Source of the DNA: an uncultured Oceanospirillaceae bacterium
GTDB taxonomy: Bacteria > Pseudomonadota > Gammaproteobacteria > Pseudomonadales > Oceanobacteraceae
DNA: 27,015 nt
Reading direction: 5' to 3'
Assembly: GCA_937974825.1 (NCBI GenBank)
Contig: CALJVD010000125.1
Coordinates: 1 to 27,015, forward strand
Within the stretch, counting starts at the first letter, position 1; each line of letters starts with the position of its first letter. Both the position numbers and the translations under genes were made by a program. Of the stretch, positions 7,384-14,687 are shown piece by piece. The notes beneath the pieces are model-generated. The model was not told the DNA's origin. It saw nothing but the letters and a program-made list of their open reading frames with translations, and ran no database searches.

Positions 7384-8145
7384 ATGGCACAAGTTAATAT
7401 GCGTGACCTGCTAAAAGCAGGTGTTCACTTCGGTCACCAGACTCGTTACTGGAACCCAAAAATGAATCAATACATTTTTGGCGCACGTAACAAAATCCAT
7501 ATCATCAACTTAGAGCACACTGTTCCTGCATTAAACAATGCATTAGCAGAAGTTGAAAAGAATGCATCTCGTAACAACAAAATCTTATTTGTTGGTACAA
7601 AGCGCGCTGCTGGTAAAATCATGAAAGAACAAGCAGAGCGTTGTGGTATGCCTTTCGTGGCACACCGTTGGTTAGGTGGTATGTTGACTAACTACAAAAC
7701 CATCCGTCAATCAATTAAGCGTTTACGTGAACTTGAAACTCAAAGCTCAGACGGTACGTTTGAGCAGCTAACCAAGAAAGAAGCTTTAATGCGTACTCGT
7801 GAAATGGAAAAGCTAGAACGCTCTATCGGTGGTATTAAAGATATGGGCAGCCTACCTGATATGCTTTTCGTTATTGACGTAGACCACGAACGTATTGCTA
7901 TTCAAGAAGCTAACAAGCTAGGTATACCTGTAGTAGGTGTAGTTGATACCAACTCTAACCCAGATGGTGTTGACTTCGTTATTCCAGGTAACGATGACGC
8001 TATCCGCGCTATCCAAATTTACGCAACTGCAGTTGCAGATGCTGTATTAGAAGGTAAGCAAAGCAATGGCGCAGCTAGCGATTTCGTTGAAGTAGCTGAA
8101 GAAACCGCTGCAGAAGAAGCACCTGCAGAAGAAGCTGCAAAGTAA
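7384..8145 (+). CDS. rpsB: 30S ribosomal protein S2
   Basis: A structural protein of the small subunit head/back region, needed for S1 docking. The N-terminus MAQVNMRDLLKAGVHFGHQ, FVGTKRAA, the HRWLGGMLTN motif and PVVGVVDTNSNPDGVDFVIPGNDDA are highly conserved S2 signatures. It has 253 residues, a little longer than the E. coli protein because of an Ala/Glu-rich tail (EETAAEEAPAEEAAK). The ATG has AAGG 7 bases upstream. Codon use is strongly biased (TTA/CTA for Leu, CGT for Arg), as expected for high expression. It is the first gene of the rpsB-tsf unit, with a structured leader upstream and a terminator-like hairpin downstream. Confidence 0.98.
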   Translation: MAQVNMRDLLKAGVHFGHQTRYWNPKMNQYIFGARNKIHIINLEHTVPALNNALAEVEKNASRNNKILFVGTKRAAGKIMKEQAERCGMPFVAHRWLGGMLTNYKTIRQSIKRLRELETQSSDGTFEQLTKKEALMRTREMEKLERSIGGIKDMGSLPDMLFVIDVDHERIAIQEANKLGIPVVGVVDTNSNPDGVDFVIPGNDDAIRAIQIYATAVADAVLEGKQSNGAASDFVEVAEETAAEEAPAEEAAK

Positions 8146-8163
8146 GTTATTTGTAGTCTCAAG

Positions 8164-8190
8164 AAAAAAGGGGTTGTAACCCCTTTTTTT
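8164..8190 (+). terminator. Intrinsic terminator/attenuator between rpsB and tsf
   Basis: AAAAAAGGGG (8164-8173) pairs with CCCCTTTTTT (8180-8189) around loop TTGTAA, ending in a run of seven T. This is a canonical Rho-independent structure. As tsf follows only 39 bases later, it probably works partially, lowering tsf relative to rpsB, as known for the E. coli operon. Confidence 0.8.
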
Positions 8191-8228
8191 AAACCCCGAA
8201 TATATTGTTAAAGTTGAGGATAGCGGAA

Positions 8229-9083
8229 ATGTCAAAGGTTACTCCTGCCTTAGTTAAAGAACTACGTGATCGTACCGGTTTAGGTATGATGGAATGCAAA
8301 AAAGCATTAACAGAAGCTGGTGGCGATGTTGAACTAGCCATTGAAAACCTACGTAAAAGCTCTGGCTTAAAAGCGGCTAAGAAAGCAGACCGTACTGCAG
8401 CTGAAGGTAAAATTCGCGTTATCGTTGAATCTGGTGTTGCAGTTGCAGTTGAAGTTAACTCTGAAACTGACTTCGCGGCTGGCGATGCAAACTTTGGCGA
8501 CTTCGCTGATAAAGTAGCGGCTAAGCTAGCTGCTACTAAAGAAACTGACGTTGCTAAGCTAATGGCTGGCGAGTTAGAAGAAGCACGTGAAGCATTAGTA
8601 CAGAAAATTGGTGAAAACATCACTGTACGTCGTCCAGCTGTTATCGAAGCAGAAACAGTAGGTGCTTACGTTCACTCTAACGGCAAGATCGCATGTGTTG
8701 TTGCTCTAAAAGGCGGCGACGAAGAGCTAGCTAAAGATATCGCTATGCACGTAACTGCTTCTAACCCACGTGTTGTTCGTGGCGAAGATATGCCAGAAGA
8801 AATATTAGAGAAAGAAAAAGAAATTATTCGTGCGCAGCCTGACATGGCTGGTAAGCCAGCGGAAATCGTTGAGAAAATGATTGGCGGCCGTATCAATAAG
8901 TTCTTAAAAGAAAACAGCTTACTAGATCAGCCATTTGTTAAGAACCCAGAGCAATCTGTTGGTCAATTAGCAAAAGCAGCTGGTGCTGAGGTTGTTTCTT
9001 TCCTACGTTTAGAAGTAGGTGAAGGTATTGAAGTTGAAGCGGTTGATTTTGCTGCAGAAGTTGCTGCTCAACTAAAAGGCTAA
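8229..9083 (+). CDS. tsf: Translation elongation factor Ts
   Basis: The guanine nucleotide exchange factor for EF-Tu. The N-terminal UBA-like region with VKELRDRTGLGMMECKKAL, the conserved ETDFAA segment of the core domain, and IAMHVTASNP/VVRGEDMPEE are diagnostic. Its 284 residues match the family length. The start chosen is ATG 8229, giving the conserved MSKVTPALVKEL N-terminus, with GAGG about 9 bases upstream; the longer frame adds eight residues with no homologous character. It follows rpsB across a probable partial terminator and ends before another hairpin. Codon use is highly biased. Confidence 0.97.
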   Translation: MSKVTPALVKELRDRTGLGMMECKKALTEAGGDVELAIENLRKSSGLKAAKKADRTAAEGKIRVIVESGVAVAVEVNSETDFAAGDANFGDFADKVAAKLAATKETDVAKLMAGELEEAREALVQKIGENITVRRPAVIEAETVGAYVHSNGKIACVVALKGGDEELAKDIAMHVTASNPRVVRGEDMPEEILEKEKEIIRAQPDMAGKPAEIVEKMIGGRINKFLKENSLLDQPFVKNPEQSVGQLAKAAGAEVVSFLRLEVGEGIEVEAVDFAAEVAAQLKG

Positions 9084-9104
9084 ACATTACTGTTAGCTTG
9101 TTCT

Positions 9105-9128
9105 ATATGCCGGGCTCGCCCGGCATAT
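9105..9128 (+). terminator. Hairpin terminator after tsf
   Basis: A perfect 10-bp GC-rich stem, ATATGCCGGG (9105-9114) with CCCGGCATAT (9119-9128), loop CTCG, followed by TTTGTATAT. The stem is strong and the U tract interrupted. It separates rpsB-tsf from pyrH. Confidence 0.7.
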
Positions 9129-9225
9129 TTGTATATAAAGGTTCCAAAAGTATTGGTAACTAGTTGATAGTTATATATGCTTAGCGGAATAGATCCAACC
9201 AAGAGTGTTCACCTAGGAGATTGGT

Positions 9226-9960
9226 ATGGCTGAGCAAAAAAGCCCCAGATACAAACGAATATTGTTAAAACTCAGTGGCGAAGCCCTTATGGGTGAACTG
9301 GGGTTTGGTATCGATCCTAAAGTTTTAGATCGAATGGCTTTAGAAGTTGCACAGCTGCGTGGTATAGGTGTGCAAGTTGGATTAGTAATAGGTGGCGGCA
9401 ATCTATTTCGTGGTAAAGCGTTAAGTGAAGCTGGCTTAGATCGTGTTGCAGGTGACCATATGGGAATGCTAGCAACGGTGATGAATGCTTTAGCAATGCG
9501 TGATGCATTAGAACGTGCCAATATGCCAACACGAGTAATGTCTGCCATTCCGATGAGTGGAGTTGTTGATCATTACGATCGTCGCAGTGCAATCCGAGCA
9601 CTTGAAATAGGCGATGTTGTTATATTTTCAGCCGGTACAGGTAACCCCTTCTTTACAACAGATTCTGCAGCCTGTTTGCGTGGTATTGAAATCAACGCTG
9701 ATTTAGTGCTCAAGGCTACTAACGTTGATGGTGTTTACACAGCAGACCCTAAGAAAGACCCTCAAGCCAAAAAGTATGACATTCTGACTTATCAAGAAGT
9801 ATTAGAAAAACAGCTTGGAGTTATGGATTTAACCGCAATTTGTTTAGCGCGTGACCATAAAATGCCATTACGTGTGTATGATATGAATGAGCCGGGTGTG
9901 CTGACTCGTTTAATGACCGGTGGTAATGATGGAACGTTAATTGTTAGTGAGGAAAATTAA
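9226..9960 (+). CDS. pyrH: UMP kinase
   Basis: Phosphorylates UMP to UDP with ATP in pyrimidine nucleotide synthesis; the bacterial enzyme is a hexameric amino-acid-kinase-fold protein regulated by GTP and UTP. Visible motifs are KLSGEALMG near the N-terminus, VIGGGNLFRG, the DHMGMLATVMNALAMRDAL helix, GTGNPFFTTDSAA and KATNVDGVYTADP. At 244 residues it has family length. The ATG is preceded by AGGAG at 7 bases. It starts the next transcript after the tsf hairpin, and only two bases separate it from frr, so the two are co-translated. Confidence 0.97.
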   Translation: MAEQKSPRYKRILLKLSGEALMGELGFGIDPKVLDRMALEVAQLRGIGVQVGLVIGGGNLFRGKALSEAGLDRVAGDHMGMLATVMNALAMRDALERANMPTRVMSAIPMSGVVDHYDRRSAIRALEIGDVVIFSAGTGNPFFTTDSAACLRGIEINADLVLKATNVDGVYTADPKKDPQAKKYDILTYQEVLEKQLGVMDLTAICLARDHKMPLRVYDMNEPGVLTRLMTGGNDGTLIVSEEN

Positions 9961-9962
9961 AA

Positions 9963-10520
9963 ATGATTAGTGAAATTCAAAAAGACGCTGAAGAGCGTAT
10001 GAAGAAAAGTATTCAAGCGTTATTTGAAGCGTTACAGCGCGTACGTACTGGTCGTGCTAACCCAGCAATTTTAGATGATGTTTTTGTGGATTATTACGGC
10101 AACCCAACGCCTATCTCTCAAATGGCTAACGTGATAGTTGAAGATGGCCGTTGTTTAGCTATTAACCCTTGGGAAAAGAACCTAATCCCTGCCATTGAAA
10201 AAGCAATTTTAAAATCGCACTTAGGTCTAAACCCAGCCACAAGTGGTGAGACAATTCGTCTACCTATGCCTGCGCTGACAGAAGAAACACGTAAGCAATA
10301 TATTAAGCAAGCACGTGCAGAAGCGGAAAAAGGCCGTGTATCTATTCGAAATATTCGTCGTGATGCTAATGGTAAACTTAAAGATCTAGAAAAAGAGAAA
10401 CAAATCTCTGAAGACGAATTGCGCTCAGCAGAAGACCTCATTCAAAAAACGACCGACACCCACATTGCAGAAGTTGATGAAATGTTGGCTCAAAAAGAAA
10501 AAGATTTAATGCAGGTGTAG
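9963..10520 (+). CDS. frr: Ribosome recycling factor
   Basis: With EF-G it splits the post-termination ribosome. The 185 residues equal the E. coli length. Conserved segments are RVRTGRANPAILD, YYGNPTPISQMANV, INPWEKNLIPAIEKAI, IRLPMPALTEETRKQ and the helical R-N-I-R-R-D region. The ATG starts two bases after the pyrH stop, with GAGG located inside the end of pyrH. The stop codon TAG overlaps a GTG that could serve uppS. Confidence 0.98.
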   Translation: MISEIQKDAEERMKKSIQALFEALQRVRTGRANPAILDDVFVDYYGNPTPISQMANVIVEDGRCLAINPWEKNLIPAIEKAILKSHLGLNPATSGETIRLPMPALTEETRKQYIKQARAEAEKGRVSIRNIRRDANGKLKDLEKEKQISEDELRSAEDLIQKTTDTHIAEVDEMLAQKEKDLMQV

Positions 10521-10528
10521 TGCACCCC

Positions 10529-11287
10529 ATGTCTTCAAGTATAGAAGTACCAGAATCTGCGGTAGGCGCAATGCCTAAACATGTTGCCATCATTATGGAT
10601 GGCAACAACCGCTGGGCAAAACATCGCTCAAAGGCAGGAGTATCCGGTCATAAGGCCGGCGTTGACGCAGTGCGAGCAGTGGTGGAAACCTCTGTACGAG
10701 AAGGCATTGATGTGCTCACTTTGTTTGCGTTTAGCAGTGAAAATTGGCGACGCCCAAAAGATGAAGTGAGTGCATTAATGAAGCTTTTTATCATGGCGCT
10801 TGAGCGTGAAGTTAAAAAGCTTCATAAAAACAATATTCGCTTACGCGTTATGGGCGATACCTCTGCTTTTTCAGAGCGCATACAAACATTAATTCAAGAC
10901 GCTGAAGCCCTTACCGAAAACAATACCCGCATGACGTTGGTTATTGCAGCCAACTACGGGGGGCAATGGGATATCACGCAAGCCGCACAAAAGCTTGCTA
11001 TAGCAGTCAAAGAAAATAAACTTTCGATCGAAGAAATTACCGAAGACAGTTTACATGCCTATACCTGTCTTGCGGATCTTCCCGCTCCAGATCTACTGAT
11101 TCGCACCGGTGGAGAGCAAAGAATAAGTAACTTTATGTTATGGCAGACGGCATACAGTGAACTCTACTTTTCCGATGCACTGTGGCCAGACTTTAAAGAA
11201 GAAGAATACTTAAAAGCATTAACGGCTTTTACTAAGCGTGTACGCCGCTTTGGGCGAACCGACGACCAATTAGAAGGAAAGAAGTAA
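10529..11287 (+). CDS. uppS: Undecaprenyl diphosphate synthase (cis-prenyltransferase)
   Basis: Condenses isopentenyl units onto farnesyl diphosphate to make C55 undecaprenyl diphosphate, the lipid carrier for peptidoglycan and O-antigen. The catalytic aspartate lies in HVAIIMDGNNRWA (Asp24), and the substrate-binding C-terminal region IRTGGEQRISNFMLWQ and ELYFSDALWPDF is intact. The ATG 10529 is preceded by AGGTG at 11 bases; an upstream GTG at 10520 that overlaps the frr stop would add only three residues and cannot be excluded. It is followed by cdsA after one base, as in most gammaproteobacteria. Confidence 0.95.
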   Translation: MSSSIEVPESAVGAMPKHVAIIMDGNNRWAKHRSKAGVSGHKAGVDAVRAVVETSVREGIDVLTLFAFSSENWRRPKDEVSALMKLFIMALEREVKKLHKNNIRLRVMGDTSAFSERIQTLIQDAEALTENNTRMTLVIAANYGGQWDITQAAQKLAIAVKENKLSIEEITEDSLHAYTCLADLPAPDLLIRTGGEQRISNFMLWQTAYSELYFSDALWPDFKEEEYLKALTAFTKRVRRFGRTDDQLEGKK

Positions 11288-11288
11288 G

Positions 11289-12131
11289 GTGCTTAAGCAA
11301 CGAGTGATTACAGCATTGGTGCTTGCGCCATTGATGTTAGGCGGTATCTTTTTATTACCCCTGAACGAGTTTGGAATATTCGTAGGTGTGATAGCAACGG
11401 TTGCTGCTTGGGAATGGGCAAACATGTCGGGCATTACCCATGCATTTGGTCGTATGTTATACGCTGCAATGGTTGCTTTGGCCTTATTCGCAACCTCACA
11501 ATTGTTAAAGCAAGAACCTAGCTATCAGTCCTTTTTTCTTGCGATTGCTGGTGGCTGGTGGTTGCTAGCGCTGCTGTTTGTTTTGCGTTATCCCAACTTA
11601 ACTCCTGTTTGGTCGTCAATGGCGGCTCGCTCCTTCATTGGTTTTTGTGTGTTGATACCTATGTGGGTTGGCTTTATGTATTTAAAACAATCAGCGCACA
11701 GCTCGTTATTAATACTGTATTTAATGTTTCTAATTTGGGGTGCTGATACAGGTGCTTATTTTGCCGGTAAGCGTTGGGGCAAAAGCAAGCTTGCACCACA
11801 AGTAAGTCCTGGTAAATCTTGGGCAGGATTCTGGGGTGGTTTAGCCACCGCGCTCTTTGTATCTTTAGTGTTTGCTTATTATTGCCATAGTGCAATTAAG
11901 CCCTTAGATACAGGCTCTTTCATTAGTTTGATAGTTATTAGTGCGATTACCATGTTTTCGTCTGTCCTAGGTGATTTGCTAGAAAGCATGTTCAAGCGCT
12001 TTCGTGGTATTAAAGACAGTTCATCTTTATTGCCAGGACATGGCGGTGTAATGGACCGAATTGATAGTATGAGCGCGGCTGTGCCTGTGTTTGCTGGACT
12101 GTTGTTGTTATTTCAGTGGAGCCTTGCATGA
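11289..12131 (+). CDS. cdsA: Phosphatidate cytidylyltransferase (CDP-diacylglycerol synthase)
   Basis: An inner-membrane enzyme that makes CDP-diacylglycerol from phosphatidic acid and CTP, the branch point for all phospholipids. The 280-residue protein has about eight hydrophobic segments. The family signature is complete near the C-terminus: SMFKRFRGIKDSS followed by LPGHGGVMDRIDS. The start is GTG (MLKQRVITALVLAP), one base after the uppS stop, with AAGGA roughly 10 bases upstream. Its stop overlaps the dxr start by 4 bases (ATGA), implying translational coupling. Confidence 0.96.
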   Translation: MLKQRVITALVLAPLMLGGIFLLPLNEFGIFVGVIATVAAWEWANMSGITHAFGRMLYAAMVALALFATSQLLKQEPSYQSFFLAIAGGWWLLALLFVLRYPNLTPVWSSMAARSFIGFCVLIPMWVGFMYLKQSAHSSLLILYLMFLIWGADTGAYFAGKRWGKSKLAPQVSPGKSWAGFWGGLATALFVSLVFAYYCHSAIKPLDTGSFISLIVISAITMFSSVLGDLLESMFKRFRGIKDSSSLLPGHGGVMDRIDSMSAAVPVFAGLLLLFQWSLA

Positions 12132-13327
12132 AGCAATGGTTAACGGTGCTTGGAGCAACAGGCTCCATAGGCTGTAGCACCTTAGACGTTATACGCTTAC
12201 ACCCCGAAAAATTTGGGGTGTTTGCATTAAGTGCGGCCCAAAATGTTGAGCGATTAACCAAACAAATTATTGAGTTCAAGCCACGCTTTGCTGTGATGGT
12301 TGATAGCGCTGCAGCAGAAAAACTAAAGGCACAGTTACCGAAGGAAGTAACGACAGAAGTTCTTACAGGCACTGATGCACTCGAAATGATTGCTGCCGCC
12401 GACGAAGTAGATGTGGTTATGGCATCTATTGTTGGAGCTGCAGGTTTGATGCCTACACTAGCAGCCGCTAAAGCTGGTAAGCGCGTTTTACTTGCGAATA
12501 AAGAAAGTTTGGTAATGGCTGGGCCACTATTTATGAATGCTATCAAAGAAGGTGGGGCTACTTTGCTACCCATTGATAGCGAGCATAATGCAATATTCCA
12601 ATCTTTACCCCACGACTACAACGGCGATATGGCCGTTAAAGGTATTAGCAAAATTCTTTTGACAGCGTCGGGCGGTCCTTTTTTAGGTTATTCATCTTCG
12701 CAACTTGAGCAGGTGACACCAGCGCAAGCGGTGGCGCACCCTAATTGGTCTATGGGGCAGAAAATATCGGTAGACTCTGCAACCTTAATGAATAAAGGCT
12801 TAGAGCTTATCGAGGCCTGCTTTCTTTTTAATTGCACGCCAGAGCAAGTTCAAGTCGTGGTGCATAAGCAGAGCGTTATTCACTCTATGGTGCAATACTG
12901 CGATGGCTCAGTGCTCGCGCAGCTAGGCCAGCCCGATATGAAAACCCCAATCGCATATGGTCTTGCTTGGCCAGAGCGAATTAAGGCCGGAGTTGAGCCG
13001 TTAGATTTATTTGAAATCGCCAGGCTCGATTTTGATAAGCCAGATGTCGATACATTTCCTTGCTTGCGCTTAGCCAGTGAGGCGTTTAATGCTGGTGGAA
13101 CTATGCCAGCGGTATTGAATGCCGCCAATGAAGTTGCTGTAGAAGCCTTTTTAATGGAACAAATACGCTTTTCTGATATCCCATTACTTATTTCTGCCGT
13201 TATGGCAGAACATAATGTTGTCGCTGCCGATGACCTAGAAACAGTATTAGCAGCCGATGGTTGGGCTAGAGCCCAAGGCCAGCAATGGTTAAATCAACAT
13301 AATAGCGCGCTGGGTACAGCACTTTGA
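12128..13327 (+). CDS. dxr: 1-deoxy-D-xylulose 5-phosphate reductoisomerase
   Basis: Second step of the MEP isoprenoid pathway, converting DXP to MEP with NADPH; it feeds UppS and quinone synthesis. NADPH-binding GATGSIG is at residues 9-15, the metal ligands Asp150 and Glu152 lie in PIDSEHNAIFQ, and the NKGLELIEA segment supplies the third acidic ligand. At 399 residues it is close to the E. coli enzyme. The ATG 12128 overlaps the cdsA stop and has GGAG 7-8 bases upstream; a GTG four codons earlier is less likely. Confidence 0.97.
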   Translation: MKQWLTVLGATGSIGCSTLDVIRLHPEKFGVFALSAAQNVERLTKQIIEFKPRFAVMVDSAAAEKLKAQLPKEVTTEVLTGTDALEMIAAADEVDVVMASIVGAAGLMPTLAAAKAGKRVLLANKESLVMAGPLFMNAIKEGGATLLPIDSEHNAIFQSLPHDYNGDMAVKGISKILLTASGGPFLGYSSSQLEQVTPAQAVAHPNWSMGQKISVDSATLMNKGLELIEACFLFNCTPEQVQVVVHKQSVIHSMVQYCDGSVLAQLGQPDMKTPIAYGLAWPERIKAGVEPLDLFEIARLDFDKPDVDTFPCLRLASEAFNAGGTMPAVLNAANEVAVEAFLMEQIRFSDIPLLISAVMAEHNVVAADDLETVLAADGWARAQGQQWLNQHNSALGTAL

Positions 13328-14664
13328 CAATACTCTATTTTATTTTAGCAATTAGCATATTGGTAACCATCCATGAGTACGGTCATTTTTGGGTGGCAAG
13401 ACGTTGCGGTGTTTACGTTAAGCGCTTTTCGGTGGGCTTCGGTAAGCCACTCTGGTCATTTTACGATAAGCATGGCACCGAATACGCTATTGCACCTATA
13501 CCTTTAGGTGGGTATGTCAGCATGCTTGATGAGCGTGAGGCACCAGTGCCTGAGCATCAATTGCATATGGCATTTAACCGTAAGTCACCTTGGCAACGAA
13601 TTGCAATCGCAGCAGCAGGACCAATCGCTAACTTTCTTTTTGCTATTGCGGCCTATTGGTTTTTATTTGTTTCCGGTGTTACAGGTTTGGCTCCTGTGGT
13701 CGGCAGTGTTGAAGAAAACTCACCGGCAGCCATGGCTGGTATTCGTGCGCAAGACGAAATTATTGCGATAAATGGTAAAGAAACCACAACTTGGGAAGAT
13801 GTTAACTGGCAGCTGATTAGTGTTCTTGGTGAAACAACCGATATCTCATTGATGTTAAAAAGTGACACCGGCTCGCAATACAGTGTGCATGTGGCCGTTG
13901 AAAACTGGTTATCAGATGATGAAATTCCCGATCCTATAAGCGCGCTAGGAATTCAACCACGCCGATTTAAAATCCCCGTGACCTTGGCAGAAGTTCAAGC
14001 CGATGGTGCTGCTGAGCAAGCAGGACTAAAACCATTAGATACTATCGTGTCTGCTAATGGAGAGCCCGTTGACGATTGGGGTGCATGGGTAGAGCAGGTA
14101 CAGGAATCTGCCAATACTCCTATTGAAATTCAGGTTTTACGGAACGAGCAGCTATTAAATTTGGTCATTACCCCAGCGTCTAAAACGGCTGAAGATGGTA
14201 CTGTTTATGGTTTTGTCGGTGCTATGGTGCAAATCCCAGAATACCCTCAAGACTGGATTCGTAAGCGTCAGTTCGCAATGCTAGAAGCATTAGGGATGGG
14301 GCTACAAAAAACCTGGGATACAACGTATTTTACTTTGGCATCATTAGGTAAAATGATTGCTGGACAAATGTCTGTAAAAAACTTGAGCGGACCTGTCACC
14401 ATTGCTAAAGTAGCCGGCGCCACGGCAGAGGGTGGGTTAGAATCATTTCTTGGATTTCTAGCCCTGTTAAGTATTTCTTTAGGTGTGTTAAATCTCTTGC
14501 CTATACCAGTGCTAGACGGCGGTCATATCCTATTTAGCCTGGCCGAAATTGTACGTGGTAAACCATTGTCTGAGTCTGTACAGATGATGGCTGTTAAGCT
14601 TGGAATGTTTTTATTGATTAGCTTAATGGTGGTTGCCTTTATTAACGACTTAGGTCGCTTGTGA
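13324..14664 (+). CDS. rseP: Site-2 intramembrane zinc protease RseP
   Basis: Cleaves the anti-sigma factor RseA within the inner membrane after DegS, releasing sigma-E in envelope stress, and removes leftover signal peptides. The zinc motif HEYGH is at residues 17-21 in the first transmembrane helix, and the third ligand is in NLLPIPVLDGGH (Asp398). Two periplasmic PDZ domains lie between (about 115-290), and four membrane helices are visible. Length is 446 residues. The start is TTG, overlapping the dxr stop by 4 bases; no ATG or GTG gives a complete first helix. Confidence 0.95.
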   Translation: MTILYFILAISILVTIHEYGHFWVARRCGVYVKRFSVGFGKPLWSFYDKHGTEYAIAPIPLGGYVSMLDEREAPVPEHQLHMAFNRKSPWQRIAIAAAGPIANFLFAIAAYWFLFVSGVTGLAPVVGSVEENSPAAMAGIRAQDEIIAINGKETTTWEDVNWQLISVLGETTDISLMLKSDTGSQYSVHVAVENWLSDDEIPDPISALGIQPRRFKIPVTLAEVQADGAAEQAGLKPLDTIVSANGEPVDDWGAWVEQVQESANTPIEIQVLRNEQLLNLVITPASKTAEDGTVYGFVGAMVQIPEYPQDWIRKRQFAMLEALGMGLQKTWDTTYFTLASLGKMIAGQMSVKNLSGPVTIAKVAGATAEGGLESFLGFLALLSISLGVLNLLPIPVLDGGHILFSLAEIVRGKPLSESVQMMAVKLGMFLLISLMVVAFINDLGRL

Positions 14665-14687
14665 ATTTATTAATTGGATGCAAACGA

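Noticed and set aside
8189..8623. 144-codon minus strand frame opposite tsf
   Set aside because: Ser/Ala-rich product typical of an antisense shadow of a biased coding gene; tsf is certain on the other strand.
9153..9180. pyrH promoter candidate (TTGGTA with TATA-like sequence)
   Set aside because: Only poor spacing (13-15 bases) could be made between the hexamers, so no promoter is listed although one is expected after the tsf terminator.
12010..12573. 187-codon minus strand frame opposite cdsA/dxr
   Set aside because: Low-complexity Ser/Ala/Thr product overlapping two certain genes; no start signal.
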